A stretch of 64,000 nt of DNA from Cognaticolwellia beringensis (GCF_002076895.1 NZ_CP020465.1:1612001-1676000); one strand, 5' to 3'. Positions 38,384 through 48,799 are shown, numbered from the stretch's first letter. The notes: generated by a model from the sequence alone, not told the origin. Program-made: numbers and translations.

Positions 38384-38868
38384 AAATCATCATTGACCAA
38401 GTTACTGAACAACTAAAAAAAGAATTAGCGCTCGCATTAATTGCCGCAAATAATGCTCACAAGGCGGCTACCGACGATCAGTCAGTGGCAGAAACACAAT
38501 ATGACACTTTGGCAATTGAGCAAAGTTACTTGGCAGAAGGCCAATCTAGACGGGTCGATGAAATTAAATACACCATCAAGTGTTTGCAAAATATCCCTTC
38601 ACAAGCGTTAAAGCCTAAGCTACAGATAAACATTGGCTCAGTGGTGCAGTTAGAAAGGGATATTGATAAACAGCAGTGGTTTTTTCTTGCGCCAGTGGCT
38701 GGCGGTTATCGCTGCAAATTGGCTATGCAGATTGACACGATTACTATTGTTGTTATTACGCCAGAATCGCCCTTGGGCGCAGCTATGATTGGAAAAGTCA
38801 TAGATGATGAAGTCAATATAAAGATAGCCGAAAAAAGCATTACTGACTTCATTACTATGGTGATTTAA
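38384..38868 (+). CDS. GreA/GreB-like transcription factor with no normal start codon
   Basis: The frame ending at 38868 encodes a Gre-like protein: an N-terminal coiled coil (KKIIIDQVTEQLKK... AETQYDTLAIEQSYLAEGQ) then a FKBP-like C-terminal domain (TPESPLGAAMIGKVIDDEV). The only ordinary start, GTG at 38485, would cut away the first 33 residues of the coil. Codon-like sequence runs up to an ATC at 38384, where relatives have the initiator Met. An ATG at 38373 is out of frame but leads into A-AAA-AAA at 38390-38396, a slippery heptamer where a -1 shift would enter the Gre frame. Options: ATC start, frameshifting, a late GTG start, or a broken gene. Confidence 0.62.
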
Positions 38869-38910
38869 ACGCACTTTTTACCGGCTTAATACGTTTGAAA
38901 TCAAGCTTAA

Positions 38911-40275
38911 TTATTGATTAAGCAAGGCTTTGATACTCGCTAGATCAACAGTTTTATCGTCTACCTTCAAATAAGCAACAGCCTCTTCATGCATAATGGT
39001 AGCTTCAATGACGCCAGGCATTTCACTGAGTTTTTGCGCTACTTCACGTGCTTTTTCATCATTAATAATACTGGTTGAAAAACTATACGCCTTAGATTTT
39101 TTCAACGGCTTCATACCAAAGGTTAATAACAGCCACACTAGCGCAAATAAACCGGTGACAAGAAATATAGTTTGCTCGCCAAATTCGCCGGCAATAAAAC
39201 CACCTAAAATACCGCCAGCAAAAGCGCCTAAAAACTGGCTACTAGAATAAATACCCATCACGCTGCCTTTAACACCCGCAGGCGCAATGCGCGACAATAT
39301 TGACGGCATGGTCGCTTCTAAATAGTTAAAGGCGGTAAAAAACATCATCACTAATACAATCAATGTGGTCATGCTAATAGGCAGGTACCAAAGTAATAAT
39401 AAAGCTAACGTTAGCAAAGCAACAGCTGCGCTAAACATTTGCGTTTCTTTTTGCTTTTTCAACCCAATGATCATAAATGGCACCATCAGAAAAAATGAGC
39501 CTATTAGCGTCGGTAAATAAAGCTGCCAATGCTGTTCAAGCGCTAAACCATTAGCCACAAATTGCTTGGGTAAAGTTACAAAACAAGCGGTTAAAGCCAT
39601 GTGGAGAATGAATACCCCCCAATTTAATCGTGACAGTTGTCCGTCACGAATTAAACTGCCTAGCTTTGATGGCAATGCAACATTGTCACCTTTAGGTGCG
39701 GTATTGATTGAATTAGGTACGATAAACTGAATGGTTAGCATAGCAAATATTGTTAATATCGCGATAAACCAGAACAAGCCACTTAAGCCAAATGCTTGCG
39801 CGACTATCGGACCAATAATCATCGCAACAGTAAACGAGAGACCAATGAACATACCGATAGTTGCCATAACTTTTGGGCGCTGTTCCTCACGGCTTAAGTC
39901 TGCCGCTAATGCCAGTATTGCACTCGCTATCGCGCCTGTACCTTGCAAAGCTCGACCAAACACCACACCATAAATAGTGTCTGACATAGCAGCCACAACA
40001 CTACCGATAAAAAATATAACCAACCCAGCTAAAATTACCGGCTTTCGACCAAATTTATCCGATAAAATTCCCATCGGAATTTGTAACATCGCCTGCGTTA
40101 AACCATAAGCACCAATCGCTAAACCAAGCCAAATTGGACTGTAACCGATAAGTTCTTCACCATAAATGGCAAAAACAGGCAAGATCATAAACAAGCCGAG
40201 CATCCGCAAGCCGAACACTGACGCCAGCGATAACGCGGCCTTTTTCTCAATACTATTTAAACCGGATGCACTCAT
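38911..40275 (-). CDS. yajR: MFS transporter with C-terminal YAM domain
   Basis: A 454-residue major facilitator with 12 membrane helices and a C-terminal ferredoxin-like YAM domain (MPGVIEATIMHEEAVAYLKV, about 410-450). Motif A is GILSDKFGRKPVILAG near 70-85. Length and the YAM domain match E. coli YajR, a drug:H+ antiporter-like protein with unknown substrate. Divergent from uvrA over a 322-base gap. Confidence 0.85.
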   Translation of the reverse strand: MSASGLNSIEKKAALSLASVFGLRMLGLFMILPVFAIYGEELIGYSPIWLGLAIGAYGLTQAMLQIPMGILSDKFGRKPVILAGLVIFFIGSVVAAMSDTIYGVVFGRALQGTGAIASAILALAADLSREEQRPKVMATIGMFIGLSFTVAMIIGPIVAQAFGLSGLFWFIAILTIFAMLTIQFIVPNSINTAPKGDNVALPSKLGSLIRDGQLSRLNWGVFILHMALTACFVTLPKQFVANGLALEQHWQLYLPTLIGSFFLMVPFMIIGLKKQKETQMFSAAVALLTLALLLLWYLPISMTTLIVLVMMFFTAFNYLEATMPSILSRIAPAGVKGSVMGIYSSSQFLGAFAGGILGGFIAGEFGEQTIFLVTGLFALVWLLLTFGMKPLKKSKAYSFSTSIINDEKAREVAQKLSEMPGVIEATIMHEEAVAYLKVDDKTVDLASIKALLNQ

Positions 40276-40597
40276 GAAGATTTTGAACTCTTAATTTATT
40301 GGGAGCGGGAATATAAACGGGCATATCTTAACACGGCTTCTGAATGAACATAAACAGAGATTTTAGATGAATTTGGATTAAAAATTGTGCGATAATAATC
40401 GGTTCTAACTTTATGTTCGCCTAAAAACAACCTTGAGTAAAATTGGCTGTAAAAACAACCTTGTTTAGGAGGTATTTTATCGTTAACCATTATGTACAAT
40501 GTTGCTAAAACGTAAGGTAATTTACAATCAGTCTGATCTTTGCATACAGCTCTTTCGTATAACAATCCTCGGGCGTTAAATTGGTCACAAAGTCATT
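40276..40597. other. divergent promoter region of yajR-like gene and uvrA
   Basis: Non-coding. I looked for a LexA site (CTGT-N8-ACAG) because uvrA is SOS-controlled in E. coli. The best candidate, CTGATCTTTGCATACAG at 40532-40548, has one base too many and a wrong half-site, so I do not call it. A minus-strand ORF here (40296-40565) has no protein-like features. Confidence 0.5.
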
Positions 40598-43456
40598 ATG
40601 AAGAAAATAGAAGTCAGGGGTGCTCGCACTCATAACTTAAAAAATATTAATGTAGATATTCCTCGCGATAAACTCGTTGTTATCACCGGGCTTTCCGGCT
40701 CAGGCAAGTCTTCACTAGCCTTTGATACCCTATACGCTGAAGGACAAAGACGCTATGTAGAATCACTTTCTGCTTATGCGCGCCAATTTTTATCCTTGAT
40801 GGAAAAGCCCGATGTAGATCATATCGAAGGCCTGTCTCCTGCTATTTCAATTGAACAAAAATCGACTTCACATAATCCGCGTTCAACCGTGGGTACTATC
40901 ACCGAGATCTATGATTATCTGCGTTTACTTTATGCTAGAGTTGGTGAACCCCGTTGTCCGAATCACCACTTACCACTGGCTGCACAAACTATTTCTCAAA
41001 TGGTTGACCGTGTTTTAGAGCTCGACGAAGGCACTAAAGTGATGGTACTAGCCCCTGTGCTACAAGACCGTAAAGGTGAGCATGTTAAATTATTAGATAG
41101 CCTTGCTGCACAAGGCTACATTCGCGCCCGCATTGACGGCGAAGTTTGTGATTTATCCGATCCACCGACGTTAGAGTTACATAAAAAACATACGATTGAA
41201 GTGGTTGTTGACCGTCTGAAAGTTCGTGAAGATATTCAATTGCGCCTTTCTGAATCTTTTGAAACCGCACTATCGCTTACCTCCGGCACTGTGAAAGTCG
41301 GCTTTATGGATGACCCCAAAAGAGAAGAGTTAGTTTTCTCCGCTAATTTCGCTTGCTCTAAATGTGGCTATAGCATGCAAGAATTAGAACCACGCTTGTT
41401 CTCATTCAACAACCCAGCCGGAGCATGTCAAACCTGTGATGGATTAGGTAACCAACAATATTTTGATAAAAGCCGCGTAATTACGAATCCAGAATTAAGT
41501 TTAGCTGGTGGCGCTATTCGTGGTTGGGATAAACGTAATTTTTATTATTTTCAAATGTTGCAAGCCTTAGCTGATCATTATGAATTTCCCTTAGAGCTTC
41601 CCTTTAGTGAATTAGATGAAAAAACTCAACAACTGATTTTAACCGGCAGTGGCAAACAAGAAATTGAATTTAAATATATGAATGACCGTGGTGACATTGT
41701 TATTCGCAAACATCCGTTTGAAGGTATTTTAAATAATATGGATCGCCGCTACCGCGAAACAGAATCTAACGCGGTGCGTGAAGAATTATCTAAATACCTA
41801 AATAGCCAAAACTGTCCAGACTGTAAAGGTAGCCGATTAAGATTAGAAGCACGTAATGTATTTGTTGGTGATACACCATTAACAGAAGTAGCTGAATATG
41901 CCATTGCTGACGCCTTAGCATTTTTCCAAGGCTTAGAATTAACCGGTCAAAAAGGACAAATTGCCGAAAAAATTCTTAAGAAAGTTTGTGACCGTTTAGG
42001 GTTTTTGGTGAATGTTGGCTTAAATTATCTTAACTTGTCGCGCGCTGCAGGCACATTATCAGGTGGTGAAGCCCAGCGTATTCGCTTAGCTAGCCAAATT
42101 GGTGCCGGCTTAGTTGGTGTAATGTACGTTTTAGATGAACCGTCTATTGGTTTGCATCAACGTGATAACGAACGCTTGTTAGAAACGCTGATCCATTTAC
42201 GTGATTTAGGTAACACCGTCATCGTGGTCGAACACGACGAAGATGCTATTCGCGCCGCCGATTATGTTATTGATATTGGCCCTGGTGCAGGTGTACATGG
42301 TGGTCATATTATTGCCGAAGGTAATGTCGATGACATTTTAGCGTGTAAAGACTCACTTACCGGTCAGTACCTGTCAGGCAGAGAACGTATTGAAATACCA
42401 AAAACCAGAATACCTTTTGATAAAAACAATGTGGTTGAACTTAAAGGTGCCACCGGCAATAACTTAAAAAATGTCGATTTAGTCATTCCAAATGGCTTAA
42501 TGACCTGTGTAACCGGCGTTTCCGGCTCAGGTAAATCAACCTTGATTAACGATACCTTGTATAAGCTGGCTCACATTGAATTAAATGGCGCAACGACACA
42601 AGAACCTGCGCCACATAAAGAGATTATCGGTTTAGACCTACTCGATAAAGTTATCGATATTGACCAAAGCCCGATAGGGAGAACACCGCGTTCTAATCCT
42701 GCCACTTACACCGGTATTTTTACCGCTATTCGTGATATTTTTGCGGCAACGCAAGAGTCACGTTCGCGTGGTTATAAGCCAGGACGCTTTAGCTTTAACG
42801 TGAAAGGTGGACGCTGTGAAGCGTGCCAAGGTGACGGCTTAATTAAAGTTGAAATGCATTTTTTACCGGATGTTTATGTGCCTTGTGACGTTTGTAAAAG
42901 TAAACGATATAACCGTGAAACTTTAGAAGTAAAATACAAAGGAAAGAGCATTCATGAAGTCTTAGATATGACCATCGAAGATGCTTTTGAGTTTTTCTCT
43001 CCTATTCCAGCGGTTAGACGTAAGCTGCAAACCTTAATGGATGTTGGCTTGAGTTATATCAAACTTGGACAATCAGCCACAACATTGTCAGGTGGTGAAG
43101 CACAACGCATTAAGTTGTCAAAAGAGTTATCAAAACGCGATACCGGTAAAACCTTGTATATATTGGATGAACCGACCACAGGCTTACACTTTCACGACAT
43201 AAAACAATTACTGCAAGTTATTCATCGCTTGCGTGACCATGGCAATACCATCGTGGTCATTGAACATAATCTAGATGTGATAAAAACGGCAGACTGGATT
43301 GTTGATTTAGGTCCAGAAGGCGGTGGCGGTGGCGGTGAAATATTAGTGACTGGCACGCCAGAGCAAGTAGCGGAACATAAAGGTTCTCATACCGCGAGAT
43401 TTCTAAAACCACTATTGGCTAAAGAAAAATTGTCTAAAGAAAAACGATCTAAATAA
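40598..43456 (+). CDS. uvrA: excinuclease ABC subunit A
   Basis: A 952-residue DNA damage sensor of nucleotide excision repair. Walker A of the first ATPase is GLSGSGKSS at 31-39 followed by [19 protein letters not shown]. Zinc finger Cys lie in CSKCGYSMQ...CQTC and CEACQGDGL...CDVCKS. ABC signatures [13 protein letters not shown] and [13 protein letters not shown] are both present, as is the second Walker [11 protein letters not shown]. All domains intact. Confidence 0.97.
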   Translation: MKKIEVRGARTHNLKNINVDIPRDKLVVITGLSGSGKSSLAFDTLYAEGQRRYVESLSAYARQFLSLMEKPDVDHIEGLSPAISIEQKSTSHNPRSTVGTITEIYDYLRLLYARVGEPRCPNHHLPLAAQTISQMVDRVLELDEGTKVMVLAPVLQDRKGEHVKLLDSLAAQGYIRARIDGEVCDLSDPPTLELHKKHTIEVVVDRLKVREDIQLRLSESFETALSLTSGTVKVGFMDDPKREELVFSANFACSKCGYSMQELEPRLFSFNNPAGACQTCDGLGNQQYFDKSRVITNPELSLAGGAIRGWDKRNFYYFQMLQALADHYEFPLELPFSELDEKTQQLILTGSGKQEIEFKYMNDRGDIVIRKHPFEGILNNMDRRYRETESNAVREELSKYLNSQNCPDCKGSRLRLEARNVFVGDTPLTEVAEYAIADALAFFQGLELTGQKGQIAEKILKKVCDRLGFLVNVGLNYLNLSRAAGTLSGGEAQRIRLASQIGAGLVGVMYVLDEPSIGLHQRDNERLLETLIHLRDLGNTVIVVEHDEDAIRAADYVIDIGPGAGVHGGHIIAEGNVDDILACKDSLTGQYLSGRERIEIPKTRIPFDKNNVVELKGATGNNLKNVDLVIPNGLMTCVTGVSGSGKSTLINDTLYKLAHIELNGATTQEPAPHKEIIGLDLLDKVIDIDQSPIGRTPRSNPATYTGIFTAIRDIFAATQESRSRGYKPGRFSFNVKGGRCEACQGDGLIKVEMHFLPDVYVPCDVCKSKRYNRETLEVKYKGKSIHEVLDMTIEDAFEFFSPIPAVRRKLQTLMDVGLSYIKLGQSATTLSGGEAQRIKLSKELSKRDTGKTLYILDEPTTGLHFHDIKQLLQVIHRLRDHGNTIVVIEHNLDVIKTADWIVDLGPEGGGGGGEILVTGTPEQVAEHKGSHTARFLKPLLAKEKLSKEKRSK

Positions 43457-43505
43457 GTTATTCGCTAAAGTGAAAATAGTATAAACGTCAATCATGATGT
43501 ATTGC

Positions 43506-43537
43506 CAAAGGCTTGTTTTTTGTAACAAGCCTTTTTT
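43506..43537 (+). terminator. intrinsic terminator of uvrA
   Basis: Stem AAAGGCTTGTT / AACAAGCCTTT with a 6-base loop and TTT tail, 50 bases after the uvrA stop. Confidence 0.9.
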
Positions 43538-43612
43538 GTATCTAGCATCTGATAGAAGTTATGTTTAATATGACTAATCTCAATTGAATTAAAACCTAAA
43601 GCAGTAAGTTAA

Positions 43613-44290
43613 ATGACGAATAAAAACAACAATAATGGGCCTTGGCAAAACCCGCTAATTTATTTACTGGCCTTTTCTAGTGGCTTTTGCATTATGGGTA
43701 TTGAGCTTCTGGGCGGTAGAATATTAGCGCCATTTTTCGGCAGTAGCGTTCATATTTGGGGCAGTATAATTACGGTATTTATGCTGAGCTTGTCGTTTGG
43801 CTATTTAGCTGGTGGCAAACTATCAACTAAAAACGCATCTTTAAATCGCTACGGGTTAATTTTCATCTTTGCAGGTATCGCTGTTTTGCCCGTGGCATTT
43901 TCTTCAGAATGGGTAATGGAGGCTATTTTCCTTGCTGTTGAAGATACCCGTTATGGTTCGTTACTCGCGTCAATGGCCTTATTCTTTGTGCCAACGGTAA
44001 TACTGGGTATGATTTCGCCTTACTCTGTGCGCTTGTTAGTTACCGATAAAGATAAAAGTGGCCAAGTGGCTGGTTTTCTCTACTTTGTGTCAACACTGGG
44101 CAGTGCTTTAGGCACTATTATTACCTCTTTCTACTTGGTTTTACTGTTCGAGGTTAACGATATTATTATGGTGTTCAGCACCGCGCTTATTCTACTTGGT
44201 GTTAGCGCCATGATCTTCAATCGTCTAAATCAGCAGAAAAAGATCAGTAATAACCGTTCGGGCAACCCACAGGAAGCGGCACATGAATAA
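43613..44290 (+). CDS. membrane half of a split MFS/spermidine-synthase-like system
   Basis: A 225-residue membrane protein with about six helices, matching the N-terminal membrane part of fused MFS/spermidine-synthase proteins (GFCIMGIELLGGRILAPFFG; WGSIITVFMLSLSFGYLAGG; F-V-P-T-V-I-L-G-M-I-S-P-Y-S-V-R-L). Here the membrane and synthase parts are separate genes that overlap by eight bases. The substrate and whether the membrane part transports anything are unknown. Confidence 0.82.
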   Translation: MTNKNNNNGPWQNPLIYLLAFSSGFCIMGIELLGGRILAPFFGSSVHIWGSIITVFMLSLSFGYLAGGKLSTKNASLNRYGLIFIFAGIAVLPVAFSSEWVMEAIFLAVEDTRYGSLLASMALFFVPTVILGMISPYSVRLLVTDKDKSGQVAGFLYFVSTLGSALGTIITSFYLVLLFEVNDIIMVFSTALILLGVSAMIFNRLNQQKKISNNRSGNPQEAAHE

Positions 44291-45203
44291 ATTATCGATT
44301 ACTTTCCTGATTGGGGTGGTCACTAGTTTGCTCATAAGCGCGGCCTTAAGTACACCAGTGATGGCCAAAACTATCCACAGTGAACGTTCGTTATATCGCA
44401 ATATATTAGTCGAAGAAAAAAACGGACTACGTTGTTTAAAGTTCAATGTTAGAAGTACGAAAACTCAGCAAAGCTGTATGTTAGTGGACGACCCGCAACG
44501 TTTAGTTTTTAATTACACCAAAATGCTATTTTCAAGCTTATTAATAAACCCTAACCCAGAGCGTATTTTAATTATTGGCTTAGGCGGCGGCACCATGTCG
44601 AATACTTTACATCAAATTTATCCAAAGGCGACTATTACCAATGTTGAAATAGATCCGGCGGTAATTAAAGTCGCGAGAAACTACTTTAGCTTTTTCGAAA
44701 ACGACCATATTACTGCTGTGGCGCAAGACGGACGTATTTTTGTTAAACGCGAGTCGATAAAAAAACAGCAATACGATTGGATAATTCTCGACGCGTTTAA
44801 TGGTGACTACATACCCGAACATTTAATGACGCAAGAGTTTTTGCAAGAAGCGAAAAACTTACTCAGCGATAATGGCGTGTTAGCGGCAAATACGTTTTCA
44901 GTCAGTGATTTATACAATTACGAATCGGCTACTTATAAATCAGTTTTTGGCGATTTCTTCAATGTTCGAAATAATAGAAACAGTAATCGCATCATATTAG
45001 CCAGTACAAAACCATTACCTACGAATGATATTATAGCGGCACGCGCTATTGAATTAAGTGAAAAGTTATCACTTTTTGATGTCGATATCACTGAGATAAG
45101 CCGTCAAATGACCTCAACGGCTACAAGTCAAGATTGGCCTGAAGGTTCACCCCTTTTGACCGATCAATATTCGCCAGCAAACTTATTGAATTTAAAAAAT
45201 TAA
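44283..45203 (+). CDS. spermidine-synthase-like methyltransferase-fold protein with signal anchor
   Basis: A 306-residue protein. Residues 6-28 form a signal peptide or anchor, so the enzyme part is probably periplasmic or membrane-bound. The synthase core has ILIIGLGGGTMSNTLHQ near 97-113 (glycine loop), TNVEIDPAVIKVARNYF near 119-135 and YDWIILDAFNGDYIPEH near 159-175. True polyamine synthases are cytoplasmic; an export signal and partner membrane protein suggest a different reaction. Overlaps the previous gene by eight bases. Confidence 0.82.
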   Translation: MNKLSITFLIGVVTSLLISAALSTPVMAKTIHSERSLYRNILVEEKNGLRCLKFNVRSTKTQQSCMLVDDPQRLVFNYTKMLFSSLLINPNPERILIIGLGGGTMSNTLHQIYPKATITNVEIDPAVIKVARNYFSFFENDHITAVAQDGRIFVKRESIKKQQYDWIILDAFNGDYIPEHLMTQEFLQEAKNLLSDNGVLAANTFSVSDLYNYESATYKSVFGDFFNVRNNRNSNRIILASTKPLPTNDIIAARAIELSEKLSLFDVDITEISRQMTSTATSQDWPEGSPLLTDQYSPANLLNLKN

Positions 45204-45250
45204 GCGTAAAACTTAAGATGATATTAAATTGGCGAAGACAGTTAAACGTA

Positions 45251-45877
45251 TCAAGCTTTTGCAGCCTCGCCTATGCCCAGTTTTAATTCATGCATGTAAT
45301 CCACTAAGGCTTGATGATCTGCGGATGTTGATTTACTAAGTGCAGCAGTAACACCTTGTTGATCGGCTATTGAGCGATGCTGTCCCAGCTTGACTTTTGC
45401 GTCAATAACATCAATTGAAATTTTAAAACCAACGATACCTTTAGATAATTTTTCTTGATAATCTGCACTTACCACATCACGCTTAACTAACAACTCAGGT
45501 TCATATTTGTGCATAAGCGAATCAAGTGCTTGTGTCGTATCATCTGCACTGAGTAATTCAGCACAGCCTTTAATATGAATGGCCGCATAATTCCATGTTG
45601 GTACCGCAGGCTTATTGTCATACCAAGTCGGAGAAATATAGCCATGTGGACCATTAAATATAACTAAGTGTTGCTTGACAATATCTTCAGTAAGTTCACG
45701 CCAATGTGGATTATTGCGAGCAAAGTGTCCTATTAAATAATGATTACTACGATCTAACATTAACGGTAAATGACTAGACTGCAGTGATGGAGACACTAGC
45801 GTTGCAAAGCTATATTTTTCAATAAATGAAAATATTTGTGCTTGTTCGGTTAAACGCCATTTTTCTTCAACATGCAT
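45251..45877 (-). CDS. FMN-binding PaiB-family protein
   Basis: A 208-residue protein of the PaiB family, with the split-barrel FMN-binding pattern: F-S-F-I-E-K-Y-S-F-A-T-L-V then LIGHFARNNPHWREL, IFNGPHGYISPTWYDN and VPTWNYAAIHIKG. In Bacillus PaiB acts as a negative regulator of sporulation and protease genes; elsewhere such proteins are likely flavin enzymes. No adjacent polyamine acetyltransferase paiA. Confidence 0.88.
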   Translation of the reverse strand: MHVEEKWRLTEQAQIFSFIEKYSFATLVSPSLQSSHLPLMLDRSNHYLIGHFARNNPHWRELTEDIVKQHLVIFNGPHGYISPTWYDNKPAVPTWNYAAIHIKGCAELLSADDTTQALDSLMHKYEPELLVKRDVVSADYQEKLSKGIVGFKISIDVIDAKVKLGQHRSIADQQGVTAALSKSTSADHQALVDYMHELKLGIGEAAKA

Positions 45878-45928
45878 AATATCGAATTACCTTTTATTCA
45901 GATAATATCTAAAAAGACCTAGATAAAA

Positions 45929-46885
45929 TTAACTTTTCTTTTTCAAACTTAGGCGTTTTTTACCTGTTGATGTTGTTGCTGTTTTTTTCACATCGATACG
46001 GGTTAATGTACGTGAAGAAGCGGGTGATTTCGACGCTATGGTTTTACTAGGGTGCTTAATATTAGTGATATCGACTTTTACAGCATCATTTTTAACTTCT
46101 ATTTCAGTTAAATCAATTTCATTTTCATCTAACTCCGACAAGTCACCATCAAGTGCGGTTTTACGAGAGTGTGATACGGCCGTATTTATCTCAGCCATTT
46201 CACTTTCAGTTAAGTCGCGCCATTCTCCTGAACGTAATTTACCTAGTTCTACATTCATAATACGCGAACGCTGTAGTTCAATTACTTCATAGTCTAAGTA
46301 TTCACACATACGACGAATTTGTCGATTCAAGCCTTGAGTTAGAATAATTCTAAACACATATTTACTGTCATGTTTCACAACGCAAGGTTTGGTTATTGTG
46401 TCTAAAATCGGTACACCTTTTGACATACGTTCAATAAAACGTTCACTGATTGGCTTATCAACTTTGACGATATATTCTTTGTCGTGAGCATTTTCAGCAC
46501 GTAATATTTTATTCACTATGTCACCGTCACTGGTGAGGAAAATCAAGCCTTCTGAAGGCTTATCCAAACGGCCGATAGGGAATATGCGTTTAGTGTGGCC
46601 AATAGCATCGATGATATTGCCTTTTACATGTCGCTCCGTTGTACAGGTAATGCCAACCGGTTTATTATAAGCAATATAGACACGATCAGTGTGATTACTG
46701 GCGCTGGCTTTAATCTCATTGCCGTCAATGCAAACCCTATCACCCAACAAAACCTTAGTACCAAGTTCAGGCACTTTGCCATTAATCGTCACGCGATTAT
46801 TTTCGATCAATTTATCAGCAAACCGACGCGAGCAATAACCCGAGTCACTAATGTATTTGTTTAAGCGTTTTTCGTAACTTGACAC
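45929..46885 (-). CDS. rluF: 23S rRNA pseudouridine(2604) synthase
   Basis: A 318-residue pseudouridine synthase. Residues 1-60 form an S4 domain (EKRLNKYISDSGYCSRR); the catalytic loop GRLDKPSEGLIFLT (Asp near 102) and N-R-Q-I-R-R-M-C-E follow. The stretches K-I-L-R-A-E-N-A-H-D-K-E-Y and R-I-M-N-V-E-L match RluF rather than RluB or RluE. The C-terminal 70 residues are a Lys/Ser/Thr-rich basic extension ending KKRLSLKKKS, likely an RNA-binding tail. Confidence 0.9.
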   Translation of the reverse strand: MSSYEKRLNKYISDSGYCSRRFADKLIENNRVTINGKVPELGTKVLLGDRVCIDGNEIKASASNHTDRVYIAYNKPVGITCTTERHVKGNIIDAIGHTKRIFPIGRLDKPSEGLIFLTSDGDIVNKILRAENAHDKEYIVKVDKPISERFIERMSKGVPILDTITKPCVVKHDSKYVFRIILTQGLNRQIRRMCEYLDYEVIELQRSRIMNVELGKLRSGEWRDLTESEMAEINTAVSHSRKTALDGDLSELDENEIDLTEIEVKNDAVKVDITNIKHPSKTIASKSPASSRTLTRIDVKKTATTSTGKKRLSLKKKS

Positions 46886-47133
46886 AGGCTATCCTAAAAA
46901 AGAGCAGTAAATAACTGTAATTTCGAAATTTGATTACAGCTATTTTACCTAAATTTAGTCACACTGTAGAGTAATGTTATAAATAGTTATGAAAAATCGA
47001 TCAATATGGCATAAATATCAACATAATTACTTATAACGTAAGAGTTTTATACTTCAGCTTTTGTATCGCATTAAGTATTAAAGCTTTAAAATATTTATCG
47101 TTAAAACATGCCCGACAATGGTGAAATAAAAAC

Positions 47134-47832
47134 ATGCAAAAGCTAACCTTTGAGCAACTACCCCAAGACGGTTTTGCCGGATTAATTGAACGTCATTTTG
47201 TGATAAACCAAAATTATTTTGGTCGTTCAAAAACATTAGCACTACCTGGTCTGGGTCAATTTGTTTATTTATCCGATGCAAATTTTTTGCCTTTTGGTGA
47301 AACGCGTATGCATGGCCACAAAGAAGTTGATGTTATTTCTGTTATGGTCGCTGGTGAGGTTGAACATCAGGGTTCATTAGGTCATGGCGAGCGATTGACT
47401 GCAGGCTCGGTGCAAGTGCAACGTGCTGGCGCAGAGGGCTTTCGCCACAATGAAGTCAACCCAGGTGATCAACAAAATCAAATGATTCAACTTTGGGTGC
47501 TGCCAGATGAATTAGGCGAACCTGCTGGTTATAAGGTTTATCAGCCTAAGTCAGGAGAGCTGACAAAGGTTTACGGCGGTGAAAAAAATCAGCCAAGCAC
47601 ATTTGATAGCACTATTTCCATTTCAGTTAGTAACACTGTCGAGCAACAAAACATTACTATTTCCGGCGAAACATTAGTTTACCTTTGCCATGGGGAAGCT
47701 AACATTAATGGTGAGTTAATAAATGCTCGCAGCCTTATACACGACAAAAAAGGTATCTCTTTTACGGCATTAAGCGCCGGCCAAGCGATATTTATTTACC
47801 CTTCAAAACAGTTAAACTTAATAAAAAAATAA
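47134..47832 (+). CDS. pirin family protein
   Basis: A 232-residue double-cupin protein. The N-terminal cupin has the metal-site pattern MHGHKEVDVISVMVAGEVEHQ and then G-S-V-Q-V-Q-R-A-G-A-E-G-F-R-H-N-E-V-N. Bacterial pirins such as YhhW have quercetinase activity or act as redox-responsive cofactors. The second cupin is degenerate. It lies 18 bases before the FMN reductase gene; the two probably form an operon. Confidence 0.9.
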   Translation: MQKLTFEQLPQDGFAGLIERHFVINQNYFGRSKTLALPGLGQFVYLSDANFLPFGETRMHGHKEVDVISVMVAGEVEHQGSLGHGERLTAGSVQVQRAGAEGFRHNEVNPGDQQNQMIQLWVLPDELGEPAGYKVYQPKSGELTKVYGGEKNQPSTFDSTISISVSNTVEQQNITISGETLVYLCHGEANINGELINARSLIHDKKGISFTALSAGQAIFIYPSKQLNLIKK

Positions 47833-47850
47833 ATAAAAGGAAACGTTATA

Positions 47851-48390
47851 ATGAAAATAATCGCATTTGGTGCAAGTACAAGCCGTAAGTCAATCAATAA
47901 GCAGTTGGCCACCTATGCTGCCAATTTAGCCACTGAAGTACAGGAAAATACAGTCGTTGAAATACTCGATTTAAACGATTTCGAATTACCACTTTTCAGC
48001 CAGGATAAGGAAGTAGAATTAGGCCAACCTGAAGCAGCGAAGGCCTTCTTTAATAAGCTCGGCGAAAGTGACGCTATTATTATTTCATTTGCCGAGCATA
48101 ACGGTAGTTATAGTGCTGCCTATAAAAATTTATTTGATTGGACCTCTCGTATTAATCAAAAAGTTTTTCAAAATAAATCTATGCTATTTTTGGCAACATC
48201 ACCAGGACCCGGTGGCGCAAGTAATGTGCTAGCGGCAGCTTCAAGTTCGGCATTTTATTTTGCTGGCGATGTTAAAGCGACGCTATCAATACCTAGCTTT
48301 TTTGATAACTTTGATATGGAAAATACTAAGTTAATAAATGAAGAATTACAGCAAAAATTGACCGATGCGGTTAAAAGCTTAATGGCATAG
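47851..48390 (+). CDS. NAD(P)H-dependent FMN reductase family protein
   Basis: A 179-residue flavodoxin-fold protein. FGASTSRKSINKQLATY at 5-21 binds the FMN phosphate, ISFAEHNGSYSAAYKNLFDW near 72-91 and ATSPGPGGASNVL near 111-123 are family features. It passes electrons from NAD(P)H to FMN or quinones. It has its own ribosome site (AAAGGAAA). Pairing with pirin suggests a redox role. Confidence 0.9.
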   Translation: MKIIAFGASTSRKSINKQLATYAANLATEVQENTVVEILDLNDFELPLFSQDKEVELGQPEAAKAFFNKLGESDAIIISFAEHNGSYSAAYKNLFDWTSRINQKVFQNKSMLFLATSPGPGGASNVLAAASSSAFYFAGDVKATLSIPSFFDNFDMENTKLINEELQQKLTDAVKSLMA

Positions 48391-48429
48391 GCTACGGTCT
48401 AACTAAGCGCTAAAAATTGCCTGGCAGTG

Positions 48430-48627
48430 TTAGCGCTCCCCCTCTTTTTTGCCCTGATCGCTGATATGCTCGCTTAAATTTTCGTTCACAATGACGTTTG
48501 GTTGCTTAGGCTTGCTTTCCACCGTCACTTTCGTGCCGCGATTGCTAACAGAAACAGAGCCACACGCCGATATAGTAAATATGATTATCGTGACTAATAA
48601 CACGCTCATCATTCTATTTAATTTCAT
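48430..48627 (-). CDS. small lipoprotein, unknown
   Basis: A 65-residue product from the ATG at 48627 (MKLNRMMSVLLV...). Its lipobox is ISAC with the lipidated Cys at about 22. The rest is short, charged and disordered. The longer frame from a TTG at 48639 would run into the inverted end of MITE copy 2, so the ATG is preferred. The MITE end lies directly upstream of the start, meaning the promoter is inside or beyond the element. Confidence 0.6.
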   Translation of the reverse strand: MKLNRMMSVLLVTIIIFTISACGSVSVSNRGTKVTVESKPKQPNVIVNENLSEHISDQGKKEGER

Positions 48628-48632
48628 ATTTA

Positions 48633-48793
48633 ATACCAATTTGATTAATTAAGTGATCTACTTTTTCATAAGGAAAATGGATAATTACAAAGCATAAAAT
48701 TTAGTCAGTAGTTATTCTACTTATAACTTTTATCACACCATCATTATTAATTTTAACCATTAAAAATGAGCAGTTAATTAATCAACTTGGCAT
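48633..48793. mobile_element. MITE-like element, copy 2
   Basis: 161 bases, ends ATACCAATTTGATTAATTAA and the complement of ATGCCAAGTTGATTAATTAA. The interior is very close to copies 1 and 3. It fills nearly all of the space between the lipoprotein gene and the end of the DUF2238 gene, touching the 5' end of the former (5 bases) and ending 6 bases before the latter's stop. Confidence 0.85.
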
Positions 48794-48799
48794 AACTCA

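Noticed and set aside
40532..40548. possible LexA box before uvrA
   Set aside because: CTGATCTTTGCATACAG has 17 bases rather than 16 and a mismatched left half-site; no convincing CTGT-N8-ACAG is present upstream of uvrA or ssb.
40296..40565. 89-codon minus-strand ORF upstream of uvrA
   Set aside because: It fills the divergent promoter region, has no ribosome site or family features, and its composition is not protein-like.
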